DNA of 64,000 nucleotides, from NCBI GenBank assembly GCA_009746045.1, contig RPFO01000065.1:7662362-7726361 (forward strand), given 5' to 3'. Shown here one piece after another: positions 1 to 12,934 of this stretch; within the stretch, counting starts at the first letter, position 1; the number at the start of each line of letters is the position of its first letter. Source of the DNA: Mesostigma viride (taxonomy: Eukaryota > Streptophyta > Mesostigmatophyceae > Mesostigmatales > Mesostigmataceae). The notes below the pieces were generated by a model, which saw only the letters and a list, made by a program, of their open reading frames with translations, was not told the origin of the DNA and made no database searches. Position numbers and translations under genes: made by a program.

Positions 1-275
1 CAGCAGCAGCAACAACAAATGATAACTGGAATGAGCTGAAGAGTAAATTCGAAATAGCGGTTGAGACAGGAGTTGTATGACGTCATATGTGTCATCATGG
101 GCTCGTTCAGAAGACATGCTGTGCATGACACTTGGCGGCACGGAAGCTGTACGTACAGAAGCTGTAGAAAGGGGCCGCGTGTTGCCACCTTTTTCCGCAA
201 GTACATACAGTACATCATCAGGGTCTCAGGGAACGTGGTGTCCTTGCACAAAACCGCGCCGTCTCACGTCTGTAC

Positions 276-308
<33 letters not shown>

Positions 309-1430
309 GTCCCACGCCGCCCAAGTCTGTACTGTAGGAATGGCCCGATTTTACCAAATTCGCTACAGTTGTTATATTTACAGTGGTTATATTTGGAATA
401 AACGTACACCTATTTACCTGGAAAATTCGCTACAGTTCAGTTCAGTACAGTTCAGTACAGTTCAGTACAGTTCAGTACAGTTGTTTCCCACTCCGCACAT
501 GGGCCGCAGAGAGTCTGCCTGAGAAGTTCGCTACAGTAGTCTGACCACGTTGTCGACCTCTAGATTTTGCTGAAATGCCCCGGATTTGGCCAAGTCGAAG
601 TCAAGGTGTGGAAACACCCTTAGAATCTCAGAACTCCCACACGTGACATGATAGTGTTGTTTCAAGGGAAGCATTTTTCCCGACACGCCCTTACAGTATC
701 TAAACATGTGAAAGACCGACGGGCATCCTGTGAGCCAACTGGCCAACGGTGCTACAGTATTAAGTATTATCGGCCAGGCCGTACATTCTCTGGGAACCTG
801 TTTCCGCCTGTTTGGCCCTGGACTCCTAGGTGCCCTTGCACGATTGCACAATGGTAAACTTTCTGTTGGAACTCAGGGCCCATCCCCAACGACGCAGGAC
901 GCAGGAGTTTCACCTTGCCGAAATAATCGGTCCCGTTGGCACCCAGACAGGCGCTCGATGCTCGGCTGAGCCCACGGGCCACGGCCCCACTTTTAGAGGA
1001 ATTTTTTTTTGAGCACGTGTCCACCAATGTTGCGCCCACGAGAAGCAATATCCCGCCAAGCCGAATGTGAATCTTGCAAGGATTCACATTCGTTTGGCTT
1101 GAAGGTCCTGAAGTCGTCGTAGTTGACCGTATCTTGGTCGTTCAACTAATTAGAGCCACAAAAACCACCAGTCAGGCCTCTCTCACCAGTTTGGATTCGC
1201 ACGTGGATAGTGCCGTGACATGTGCAAGCTGCTGACTTCGTCGCATAGGATTCGTCCCTCTTCGAAGATCCTTGTGCCGATCTCCCAAATATATTGCACG
1301 TTGTGCGTGCCTGTCAACGCTCCCGCGTGACATATGGTGCGTAAACAACCGAACCGCAGAAAAATAGCCGGCCGGAGTGTTCGGCAAGGGAGTTGGAGAA
1401 ACGAACACAGGCGTCCTTTTCGGCATAGGA
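1..1430. other. Intergenic spacer with simple repeats
   Basis: No protein-like reading frame is convincing here. It holds a (TTG)n run at about 276-308 and a 10-bp tandem repeat (unit cagttcagta) at about 434-482. The open frames across the TTG run encode homopolymers and are by-products of the repeat. Confidence 0.6.
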
Positions 1431-4400
1431 ATGTCGAACACCGAAGTTATATCTCCCTGGGATGAGCTTCTCCAGAGCTGTTCTGGTGACAAGAAGACGG
1501 GAGCACATTGCGAGAGAAACCAAGGCCCAATTCTTGAAGCGCTGCAAAAGGTCCTGCAGGCCGCGCCACATGCTGCCGGAACGGGCCCATTCCGATGCTT
1601 GGAGTTCGGATGCGGTACAGGGCAGGTGCGTGAGCTATCATTGCCACGAATGCTGTTTTCGATGCACATAAATAGCTGGGTGTTTATGCTGGCATGTTTT
1701 GTCGGCTTTGCGCCTTGGTAGCCGACTATTGCCGTCTGATTGGCCGCGGTTTACGTAGCAGTGCAGAAAAGGTTCTGATAGTTGAATACCCCTTGTTATG
1801 GCACCAATTCCGAGCTCTGATGGAGGGGATTTGCGAGCTCTGGCAGCCAAAAACCTAACTAACGGCCACCAGTTTGCTAGGAATGTCTGCTGCACTCTAG
1901 ATCTACAAATTCATGTGATCAGTACGTACGTACTGCGGCCTTCATTTCAGGCTAAGAGACAGGATGCATGACCACGTCTAGCGTATTGGGCGCACAGCTC
2001 GAGGCAAACATGCAGCTAATCATGTGGTGCGATGTGTCATCCTCATGCAAATAGGATGGCTGCTTTAATTACCAAAGCCAGCCAGCCGCTGGCTATTTGC
2101 TTTTCATTAGCTGAACACTTGCGTGCACGGCCTCAGCTTGCATCACTCACTTGACTTCTTGAAATTACTTAATCTGGAGCTGTCAGCCATCACGGCTGAC
2201 TTCAGCACAGCCAAGTAACCATATTCATGGTGTATTTAGCTATTGACAGCTCACACGCACGTAGTAGTGATCTGTGACGCGGGGGGAGGGGGAGAGGGGG
2301 GGGGGGGGGGGGGGCAATTTGGGGAATGAGGTCGGTGGCAGGGACTGTGTGTGACAATTGTTTTCTAATGATTTTTGTAGTATTATAAAAACTATTTTTT
2401 CCATTCCCAAAGTCCCCCTCCATCCCTGAGACCGCCCCCCCCCCCCTCCTCCTTCCTTTCCTGGCATTGCGCTTCGATTCCCCCTCTCCTCCCCCTACCT
2501 CTTCCTTATGCACACCACTTTTTTCACTAGTGACACAGATTGCACGAGATGTATAATTTGGTTCCTTTTCATTTCATGGCAATTTTGTTAAATTTTTTCT
2601 CGCCAAAATCTATGGGCTCCATAGTGCGGCCTGTGTTTGCTGCATTTCAAATAATAGCCCACTCGATCATCTGTAATGCGGATAATTGTGTCCACAATAC
2701 AAGCCCTACTTAACTAAATTGTTCCGGTTTGTCGGGACTTGGGACATGCCATGGCCAGGTCAAATCTCATGCAGGATAGTAGTGGATATGGAACTATGCA
2801 TGCTGCGTGTGTTACACCTCGCCAGCTGGTACATGATCAAGTAAGATGCCTGTGGTAACTTAGGTCGACAGCGCGTCACATCTACATATATGGGGTTCCC
2901 GTGCATGAGAAATACAGCAAGCCAGATGAAATGTTACTCCCCGCAGCTGTCTGTTGTATGCCCCTATGTGTTTGGGGGGGACGAAAGAAGGGGGGGGGGG
3001 GGGGGGGGGGATGTCAAAGCAGACATGGACCTACCCGAAAGGTACCTCAATGTTCTAGTAGTCACCTCAGTGATTACTACCCGCAATGATCGCGTAGCTG
3101 CCTGATGAGTCAAGGACTCAAAGGGGATGTCCATACACTTACTCTTGTCATAATTATGATTACACACAATTACTCTTGTCATAATTATGATGATTATGAT
3201 TACACACAATTATGAATTTTACCTTCAATATTAACATCACTGATGCTGTAAGTAACAGAAGAGTGGTGTAGCCCATTACAAGACAACAGAAATTTGCAGA
3301 GCTTTTTAAAGATTCAAAGAAATTAAAAAAGAGCCTGGGTAGATGTGAAAGCATTTGAAAAGGAAGCATACATTCAAGAAGCCTGAATTTTGAATGGCAG
3401 ATTGCGCTGATGATGGTGTGGGGATGGGAAACTACACGCAGAAAACTTTACCTTAATTGTAGCAATATTTGCGAATAAAGATGATGAAGATAACACGAGA
3501 TTAGGTGTCCCAGGTTTTGTCCATTAGCCGCCCATGTTGCCAGTTGGTGGCACTTTGTATATTCTATGTGTGTATATTCCGATGTGCATATTCATCCACA
3601 CAGTCCGGAAATCTTTCCGTCCCGTTCGACGACCATCCATGGGGAGCGACCATCCACCGATCCTCCTTCCATCCATCCGTGCTGTCCAGGCGTCAGTCTG
3701 TCTGCTGGCTAATGTGTGCGTGGAAATGACTGTGTGCCTCTGGACCGCTTTGCTGGGCTGGTGCTGGCGCATGCAGCATGCGGCATTCCTCTCTCAACGG
3801 CTGACTGTGCCTGGGCGGCGCATCCAATGGCATCCCACCGACGCCGACCCGGTGTGCCTGAAGAGCACCGCGCTGTGGATAGAGGTACGGCCATTATTCA
3901 TGTAGCGGTCGCTTTGAACCTGTTTTCTGGGAGAAGCTAGCTCGCTGTTTCTGCATCACCCCAGCCTCGACTCTCTTCTGTCAAGCCTTTTTTCCTTTAC
4001 GAATCTTCTCTGTTATTCACAGCATGCTTCAGTGAACCTTTTTTTCAAATATAGCATCCAATCGTCTCAGTAGTACTTGTCATAGCACATATATAAGCTG
4101 CTTTTCAGACATTGTATTAGTATTTGCTTTTCAGACATTGTTCTTATTTGTATTTACCTCCGTGATGGGTGCTCTGTCGGTTCCAAAAACATTTTCTCCT
4201 TTACTTTTATGTCCACTCTCCTCAACGTGTGCCATGCACGAATATACTTTTTGATATTCCCCAGCTGTACTGTCCCATTGTGAATGCCTGCACGCTGTGC
4301 AATCCCTTTTTCCCACCAACCCCACCTCATGCACCAACACCTCATGCAGCATATACGCAGTCTATGACAGCTCCCTTGGGATACTCCTACATGGTCCAAT

Positions 4401-7400
4401 CATGCATTGTGTTGTATGCGCAGCATTAGCTCACGAAGTGGTGGTTTCTTCACATACATGTTACAAACTTACTGCGCATGTAGTTCTTTCCATATGTAGT
4501 ATGTATTCTTTCTGCCCATTTGACCCCTCCTCTTTCCCCCCCCCCCCCCTTCTCGCCCTGCCCCGTTTCTCTTCTTTTCCCTCCTCCCTCCTCCCCTGTC
4601 CACCATTCCCTTGCTGCCCTGGCCCCTTCCCCTTTTCCCCTTCCAGCATATCCCGAGGCCTCCAACTCTATTCCCCCCCAGTTCCCCCGCCTCGCCCACT
4701 TTGCCGTATGCATGGGGGACACTAAATACTAGCATATCAACTAATCGGTGTTATGAATACTAACTTACCGGTGAACATGTGTACTAGTGAATAATTATTA
4801 GCGACACATGCTTGCTTGTGTCTTGCATCTGCACTTGCTTCCTACTGTGCGCGAACGATACTTGGGCATCTCTTTTTTTGGTGTGGGGGGGAATGGGGCA
4901 GGGCCTGGAAATTCCTGTGGCGGAGCCTTTGCTGGTGGATGTCACGAAGGACATCAGCGAGTGGCCGGCCACGCTGGAACCCGGTTCCTTTGACCGTGAG
5001 TGGGGGAGAACCGAAGTCATAGTTGATATGAATGTATAGTGTTAATGTTTTATATGTCTCTTGTCAAATCAACAAGGACATAGGGGCACTGGGGCAGGTA
5101 ACAGGTTTAGTATGGTCCATTTGAGTGTTTCAAGTTTCTAAATGTTGCTGGGAGACCCTTGGCGGTGTGGTCCGTGTGATAAATTTTATCGTGGTTCTGA
5201 ATAAATCTATATTAGGTATTGTGTTGGGTAATCCTGTCGGTTGCATCTAGTAACTTAGCTATTGATTTCTTTTTCTGTGTGCCATCAAACAAAAATGCAA
5301 CCATGCCAGGCTAACCAGCCTTACCGCGTTGTGGTCATCAAAAGGTAATGTTACCAATGCCCTCAGGAGTGTTTCCAGAGGTGTACGATCGGCTGTTTCA
5401 ATTAACAGTTCACCCGTGTCGGGAATGGACAAATAGCACTCCAGCACACTCCCTTTGCCCTGCGATGTCGTGCAAGCATGGAGGAGCAGGTGCGGTTTGA
5501 TAGCTCACATATCAGCATCGGGCCGGGCCTCCTTCTTTTGTCCTCTTTTGACCTACCCTGCGCCAAGTGGCAGAGTACTGAAGGCATTGATGAGAAACTG
5601 CAGCCTTTGTCTCGGCAAGTAAGGCAAAACTTGCCTCGCTTTTTTGTCTGACCCGATCGCTGGTGCCACTGCTGCATCGAGGGGCGAGGACAGCAAATAA
5701 AAATGTTTTCTTGTTATACACCTGTTGAAAGAGTGTTCTCCTGGGTGTGGTCCCCTGCACTGCCCGGTTCCTGGGTGATCGGCTAGCCTGGTATATGTAT
5801 AGCTGTGCTTTGCATGGGAGATGTTATACATTTGCATGCTATGCATTTGCTATGCGTTTGCATGGGCCCATTGCATGGCAGATGTTATACATTGGGACAC
5901 CGTGCCGATTCAATGCATAGCATGCTTTCCTGTATCAGTTAACTGAATGCACTTTCAAATGGAGCTAGCTTTTTCCTGAGCCTCATCCCATTCTCACTTC
6001 TTCCAAGGTCATAACTCACAAGTGGCACCCCCTGGCGGTGCCCTTCCAGGATAACTTGGGATAATCCCGCCTTGTGGCGCCCCTCGTGATTGTGGCTTAG
6101 TCACCCACTTCTCTGGCAACTGATCAGGCACGCGTTCCTGCTATCTTCTTCGCCGCCCACACCTGCCCCCGCCCTCGCTGCTCCCTTATCGCATTTGTTG
6201 CCAACGACGTCACCACCGCAGTGGTCTATAATGCCAACATCATCCACATCGCGCCCGCAACCGTTTTACCAGGCCTGCTGGCAAGTGCCGCGCGCATGTG
6301 CAAGCCAGGCGGACTTTTTGTTATGTACGGGCCGTACAAGGTAAGCCGGCGCGGGAGCTACGGCCACGAATGCAGCCTCGCACTAATTTGATCCATGTTC
6401 TGTTAACGTGGCTGCTCTGATTCATCCACTGTGCCCCTGGAAAATACCAAAATGCATTCCATATGCTAAATTGGATATGTAATGACCTATGTAATGACCT
6501 ATGTAATGATAGTCCCGTGGGACCATGGACCGCTCAATCACGTGCAGCAAAGGGGGCTCGTCACATAAGATAAAGGCAGGCTCTGTTAATGGAATCTGAG
6601 TCCATTAAGTAGAGAAATAGGTTGTCCTAACTGGAATAGCTTTCACTCATATTAGAATCTGCCTACTTTGATAAGTGGCCCGAGTATGAACATGGTCCGG
6701 ATTTGATGCCTGCGGCGGCGCTCTTTGCCTTATTAATAATTATTCAGCTGGTGTTTGGCAACGATTATAGTAAGCTAGACACATGGCAATGGACAGCTAG
6801 CTGGACAAGGGATTATGACAATCTAGCCAGCCACTTTCATAGGTTGAACATGTTATTGTATGTTAGCTGGCCACGGGGGATTTGTATCGCTGGTCACGAA
6901 ATATTGTGTCGGGCTCACGGGGTATTGTAATACATGGGATGATTGCTAGGCATGAGCCCTATGATCATTAAGATCTGATTAGGAGACAAAAGTCAGGTGG
7001 TTAGGTAGGCACCCTGTGGTAAAGAGCTGGGCAGAAGTTAATGGATAGGTGAGCGGGAACATGGTACCCATATACGCAGAAGTAGACGAGCCATTACTCA
7101 CATATCTATAGCTCAATTGGCAAGCTTAATTAAGCATGCGGTGCTTGGGGTCCTTGCACGTCCGAGCCTTTTCCGGTTGTTCCTTTTTTTTTCATTGGCG
7201 ATTTTGGGGGGACTTCATGTGTAGGTTATTTTGTTGCTGTATTTAAAGATCGCCTGCACCTGCCGGTCGAGAGAGCACCCGCCTTGTGTGGAAGTGGCCG
7301 CGTTGAGATGCAGCCCTGAGCACTTGTTTGGATCAATGGATATATCTCTTGCTCGCCTCATTTGTTTGGTGTGCTTTTCTTGCGAGCGTTTCCATGCGCT

Positions 7401-8505
7401 GCGTCTTTCGCGTTCTGTTTTGTGTGTTTCCGGGATCTACTAGCTTATCTGCTGTTAGCTCTGCTCCAAGGAGGTTGACCATACCACCCGCTTTTAGCTA
7501 TGCGTGCTGCTTGCTTATTCCATTGCCCTATGCCGCTTATTCCATGGCGTATGTTCCGTCGCCGCGACTGATGGGTGGGGCGGCGCAGGAGAATGGCACC
7601 GCGGCGCCATCGAATCTGGCATTTGATCAAAGGCTGAAGGTACATACTATGTTTACTCAGTTCCCGGCGCAAGCATAAAAACATTGACCAGATGTCTGGC
7701 CTGCCCTGGTTGTCTCATTGATGACAACAGAATCAACTAATTTATTTGAACATTCTTCTCTTTCGACAGGGGTGCTGTTGGATACTCTGGAATGGCACTT
7801 GCGGGTATGAGTTTCTTCCTTCTCTTTATTGTACTACCTGGATTGGTATTGGGTATACCTGGATGGGTTATCGATCCCTACATGTGGGGTCTTGATGTGA
7901 CAGGTGTCACGTGTACCTGCTCGGCTCAGGTCTAATGACGATGGTGCTACCCTCTTTTAAATTGGTGCGCTTTGGAGTTGAGCGCACTCGATGGAAACCC
8001 AGATGACCGTGGTGGTGCGCATAGATGCGATGCGATTACTGCGATCGGGTTTTCCTACCTGCCGTATGCTTGCTCGCACGCCTTCCAGCATGCCCTCCAG
8101 TATGCCTGCTTTTGTTTTTGGATACAACCACATGGTCGGGATTATTGCTGTGTCTGGTAGCCTTCCAAACCACAAGCGCCCCCCTCCGATGCCTGTATGG
8201 GTCGCTGTCACCCGATTGCCGTGTCTTTACCCCTTTGTGCCTGAACCGAATTCTTGTGAAAGTTGAAGTGGTTATAGACCGTTAATGAGGACCTCTGCTC
8301 GCTACCGGTGTTGCATGGAATGTTGCATGCACGGCCACCTGGCTTGTCGGCGGCATGCGTGCATGCGCAGGCGGCAAACCCCGACTTTGGCCTGCGGAAC
8401 TTTGAGGACGTCAGCGCCGCAGTGGAGCGCGCGGGCTTTGTGCTTCGCGAGAAGGTTGCGATGCCGACGAACAACCTGCTGATTGCGTGGGAGCGGAAGA
8501 TCTAG
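1431..8505 (+). CDS. METTL26: METTL26/DUF938 family SAM-dependent methyltransferase-like protein, six exons
   Basis: Exons by eye: 1431-1625, 3777-3884, 4902-4995, 6222-6340, 7589-7639, 8371-8505 (702 nt, 233 residues plus stop). All introns are GT-AG and every junction keeps phase. Exon 1 has the DUF938 start (RNQGPILEAL) and the SAM-binding glycine motif LEFGCGTGQ, which continues across the splice as HAAFLSQRL. Exon 2 gives IQWHPTDADP, exon 3 LLVDVTKDISEWP, exon 4 NANIIHIAP and KPGGLFVMYGPYK, exon 5 PSNLAFDQRLK, and exon 6 NPDFGLRNFEDV and the end MPTNNLLIAWERK. These blocks occur in the family's usual order; family members are about 200 residues. The ATG at 1431 was chosen because an upstream in-frame ATG at 1377 adds a non-conserved leader. 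The substrate of this family is not established, so methyltransferase activity is inferred from the fold. Intron 1 is over 2 kb. No targeting signal is evident. Confidence 0.85.
2281..2450. repeat. Homopolymer G/C tracts in METTL26 intron 1
   Basis: A poly-G tract at about 2281-2314 and a poly-C tract at about 2436-2450, plus another poly-G at about 2991-3010. They lie in intron 1 and give false open frames on both strands. Confidence 0.7.
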
Positions 8506-8692
8506 GCGCGGGAGCAGAAGGTCTCAGCGTGAAGGGGTATCCATGCGAGAGAGGAAGGTCTCAGCGATCCAGAGGAAGGGTCTGAGCGTGGGAGAGGAAG
8601 GTCTAAGTGCGGTAGAGAAAGAATCTGAGCGTGGGAGAGGAAGGTCTAAGCGCGGTAGAGAAAGAATCTGAGCGTGGGAGAGGGAGGTCTAT
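8506..8692. repeat. Minisatellite just after the METTL26 stop codon
   Basis: Imperfect tandem units built on gagcgtgggagaggaaggtc, some with an added agaaagaatct segment. They start right after the stop codon and probably form part of the 3' UTR. The frames through it (RSRRGSRRSQ-like) are repeat products. Confidence 0.6.
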
Positions 8693-9900
8693 CCCAGGTG
8701 CTCAAAGGTGCTTGGATCGACATCACGCTTCGGATGGGTGTCCAAATTGCTCAGACTCTCCAAGATGCTTGTCCGTGCTGGCGCCAGCATGAGACACAGT
8801 GGCGGATGGCTTTTACTGAATGAAACCCGCGATGGCATGCAGGCCCGTCAACGCGGAGAAAAGCAGATGGCCCGACATGGGTCATCGGCGTGACTGAGAC
8901 TGCATCCAAAGCAGCCTCTTGATGCTGTGACAAAAATGGTGTGCAGGACTACTTGGCTTTTTTTTGAGGGGGGGGGAGGGTGAAGGAGGAACTGGCGCCA
9001 TTTTTTAACAGGATCGTTCTTGAGTGGAGCCAGCGGGACATTCTGGCTTGCTCATTGAAAATTGCACGAGTGCGGCTATCGCACCCTGCAATCGTCGGTC
9101 AACCATTCTCGTGGCCGCCGTAGTTAGGATTTTAGGGTTGGTTGGGAGCCTGCCCAGATGTACTTGTTTGGAAATGAGCGACTGGGGGAATGGCATGCTC
9201 CGTACAGACGTTGAAGCAAATACTGCCTCCATTTCTGACATCACCTGGCAGGTTTGGACCCAGGGAGGGTCATTGGTTATAGCGTCAGTGGGGCCGGCAT
9301 GATACACACCAAGCCCGATAGGCTCTGCCCATCTGGGTCTCAGTGGCTGGGGCGTCTCTCTCAGGGTCTTGAGGCCTTGATGCCGACATATATAGGATTT
9401 TTACGCTGCAGCAGCCCTAGAGGGCACTTCCCCCCTTGGGCCAGGATGGATCCCGTCAGCGTATATTGAGTTGGCTCCCTTCCCCTTGCCCATGAACAGG
9501 GCTTTCAGGGGTGCGGGTGAGGAAAAAAAAAAAAAGGACATGCACCACAGGCATGGCACATGGTATTTCCCCCTGCTATGAGGGCAGGTCTCGGCCTCTT
9601 TTTCAGGGCAGGAGGAAAGCACCGGCAGGCATTGCGTGAGGCAGTTTGTATTTGTTTTGTACAGCTAGCATGATTGATCATGATTGCATTTCCCTAATTT
9701 GCTTATGACAAGGTTGACTAGCTAGGCCCATGAGCGTGCGGTACACATAGAGTTCAAAGTTATGATAAAGATAGATCGGTGCTCATCCCTCATCGGAAGC
9801 GCACTCTAATTGTACAACTTCTATTCTTTCCACGTTTGAAATTGCATCGCAACCCCCTTAATTAATTAATAAAGTATGTCCTTAAATTAATAGTTGTCTC
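8693..9900. other. Spacer between METTL26 and the retrotransposon nest
   Basis: Short open frames exist on both strands but none shows a family motif or consistent exon structure. I see no gene here. Confidence 0.5.
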
Positions 9901-9937
9901 ACTTAAATTTAATTATAATAATTCATTAATTAACTCG

Positions 9938-10140
9938 TGCTCCCGCTGGGTAGCCGCGAAATATTAACGGGTCCCGATGGATGGATTAATTCGCGCATTT
10001 CGGACGAGATTAGGCAGCGTAGGATAGCATTCGATCGTAGGACATATTGCTGATCGCACCAGTCAGGTAGCTGCACCGCCCTCGGTCTGGCCGCCCCCCC
10101 CAGCAGCTTGGCCAGCCAGGGCGGCATATCCTGACCTATC
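9938..10140 (+). mobile_element. Hairpin tail plus LINE C-terminal fragment
   Basis: 9938-9968 is one copy of the dispersed TTAATTAA/CTCGTGCTCCCG tail. 9993-10140 repeats, with small changes, the sequence at 11548-11690, a + strand LINE segment corresponding to the region that reads RRLQLVGHLARTNQ in better copies. It is a short broken piece. Confidence 0.55.
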
Positions 10141-10149
10141 GTCTTTCTG

Positions 10150-12000
10150 TTTTTCTGAGCTACGCGAAGGCCCCTTGCCTCCGGGCACTTGTTGCCGCCA
10201 ATACCCCCATTGCTTCCCCGGATGCAACCCTGCGCCAGCTCAACCAGAAAGTCGAAGACATGGCCGCGCTCAACTCGGCGCCCTATCCACCGCTATCCGT
10301 CAAGACACTGCTGAGCTCCACTCCAGCATTGCCGAGGTCAAGGCCGCCCTGACCAGCCCGCCCCAGCCAGCCGCCCCCGCACCCACCAGCTACGCTAACA
10401 TGGTTAAACAGACGGACATTGCCAACCTGATGGAGGATGCCGCACGCAGGGGGGCTGCAGCCCACAAGACTGCTGTCGAGGAGGACCTGAGTTGAAGCTC
10501 CGCGCCGCGCTGGACCCACACCTGGGTGAGTCTCAGATGGGTTTCTGCCGTGGTCGTAACACTGTCATGGCTGTGTTTATCGCGCGCCGGTTGATGGAGT
10601 AGGTGCGTCGCCTTTGCCCTGACAGTTTGCTGGTGATCTTCATTTTTGTTTACTATATCCTTTGACATGGTCCTCTGGGTGGCTCTTTGGGCCATCCTAG
10701 CTCTGGATCGTGTACCACCAGCGTTTATTGCTGCCATTCGTCTACTGTATGAGGGCTCACAGGCAGTAGTGCGGACTGCGGAAGGCACCACGGCCACCAT
10801 TCCCCCTTCACCACGGGGTGTGGCAAGGTTGTGTCCTGCATGCCGTCCCCATATCTGTTCATTATTGGATCGTGGATCACGTTGAATGCGCCGGGCACGT
10901 GCGCGCTTTACCGCTCTTAAGGGGTTCAAGCCCGGCTTGGACATCCTTAACGAGCGCGAACACGGCGTCGTTGACCCCGGCAACCGCCTTTCCGACCTGA
11001 TTTATGCGGATGACACCATGCACCCTCATCGCGCGCCCCGAGCACATGAATTCAGACCCGGCTGGACTGTCTGGGCTTGGAGGCGAGCTAGGGCGTGGGG
11101 CTGGAGATTAGCGTCAAAACTGAGGCGATGGTGATATTGGGGCTTCCAGTCGCCCGCCGCCGCCGCGGCTGCTAGACGGGACGGAGGTCCCGACGTTCCG
11201 TGATCGCTTCAAACTGCTGGGGAGCATGCTCCCCGACACCGCCGACGATGTGGACACCCGCAATGTCGGCCTGCATGGCCTGGGCTAGGCATCGTTCGCT
11301 CAAAACCTACTGGCACTCGAAGGCCCTCGGCGAGCACCGCAAGCGCATGCTCCTCAAGGTCCTGGTCCTCACGGTCCTCACCTATGGCGCCGAGGCATGC
11401 ATGAACGCTCACAGACACGCGTGCTGGCCGCCAAGCTATAGACGGCACGGTAACTGGAGCCAGGATGCTCTGTCAGGCCCTGAATGTAGGGTTTTCCACG
11501 CATAGGCCGGCCGGTCTTTAGAATCTTTGTACCAGGGCATGCCTCGCATTTCGGATCGACGAGATTAGACAGCGTATAAGGATAGCATTCGTAGGACATC
11601 TTGCTCGCACCAGCCAGGTACGGACACGGACCTCGGTCTGGCCGCCCCCCAGCGGCTTGGCCAGCCATGCAGGGCGGCATATCCTGACCTGGCCCCAAGG
11701 ACATACCTAAGAAGGTAGGCAAACATGTCATGTCAGACCTACCCACAGCTGGTTACTGTTGTCTCCTTGATGATATGTCATGACGTACTCTACCCACAGC
11801 AGTTGCTGGCCGACCTAGTGGTCCTAGCCCCGTTTGAACATCCCATTCGCTCCCTCTCTCTTGCTTGGACTGCTATGCAGAACAAGAAGAGGTGGAAGAC
11901 GATTGTCCAGGCTCATACGCCAGACCCTGTCTGTGGGCACCCCCCCCCCCCCAAGAGGAAGGGGCGCTTTGCTGAGTATAGAATAGTTAGGGTTTTCTAG
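10150..12000 (+). mobile_element. Decayed non-LTR retrotransposon (LINE), + strand
   Basis: Three parts are in order. About 10175-10495 resembles the end of an ORF1 protein (SYANMVKQTDIANLMEDAAR). About 10500-11130 has reverse-transcriptase pieces (GRNTVMAVFIARRLME, FIAAIRLLYEGS, LSDLIYADDT). About 11190-11990 matches the C-terminal part of the minus-strand copies. Frames are broken by many stops and frameshifts, so it cannot make a working enzyme. It was recognised by the RT YADD motif and by similarity to the better copy at 12935-15541. Confidence 0.75.
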
Positions 12001-12212
12001 AGAAGATTCTAGATAAGATTAAAAATTAAGAGAATTAATTTTATTAATTAGACTCGTGCTCCCGTTGGGAGATTATATATAGCTTAGAGTTATAGATTAG
12101 TTCGGTTTCGCGGCTTTGCCCACCTCCATCCATCCAGCAAGGGAATATGTGCTACATGATCTCCCAACGGAGTCATGTTATAATTTTTATTTAATTTGAT
12201 TCTTTAATTCCT

Positions 12213-12302
12213 CCCTGTCTGACCTGATTTATGCGGATGATACCACCCTCATCGAGCGCCCCCGCCGAGCACATTCAGACCTGGGCTTGGAGGCACGCGC
12301 AG
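12213..12302 (+). mobile_element. LINE reverse-transcriptase fragment (YADD region)
   Basis: A stretch of about 90 bp reads LSDLIYADDTTLIERPRRAH and matches the RT core of the copy at 10150-12000. It is isolated between hairpin tails at about 12046-12200 and 12326-12378, and looks like a remnant of a nested insertion. Confidence 0.6.
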
Positions 12303-12379
12303 TGCCTTAATTAATAAATAGTTCATTAATTAATTAAACTCGTGCTCCCTCCGGGGAGTCACGCAGCATTATTAACCCC

Positions 12380-12934
12380 GATGGATGGATGGATGGATGG
12401 ATGGATGGATGGATGGATGGATGGATGGATGGATGGATGGATGGATGGATGGATGGATGGATGGATGGATGGATGGATGGATGGATGGATGGATGGATGG
12501 ATGGATGGATGGATGGATGGATGGATGGATGGATGGATGGATGGATGGATGGATGGATGGATGGATGGATGGATGGATGGATGGATGGATGGATGGATGG
12601 ATGGATGGATGGATGGATGGATGGATGGATGGATGGATGGATGGATGGATGGATGGATGGATGGATGGATGGATGGATGGATGGATGGATGGATGGATGG
12701 ATGGATGGATGGATGGATGGATGGATGGATGGATGGATGGATGGATGGATGGATGGATGGATGGATGGATGGATGGATGGATGGATGGATGGATGGATGG
12801 ATGGATGGATGGATGGATGGATGGATGGATGGATGGATGGATGGATGGATGGATGGATGGATGGATGGATGGATGGATGGATGGATGGATGGATGGATGG
12901 ATGGATGGATGGATGGATGGATGGATGGATGGAT
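12380..12934. repeat. (GATG)n microsatellite, about 555 bp
   Basis: Nearly perfect GATG repeats, about 139 units. They are bounded on the left by a hairpin-tail copy and on the right by the (TTAA)n tail of the minus-strand LINE. The WMDG repeat frames are artefacts. Confidence 0.95.
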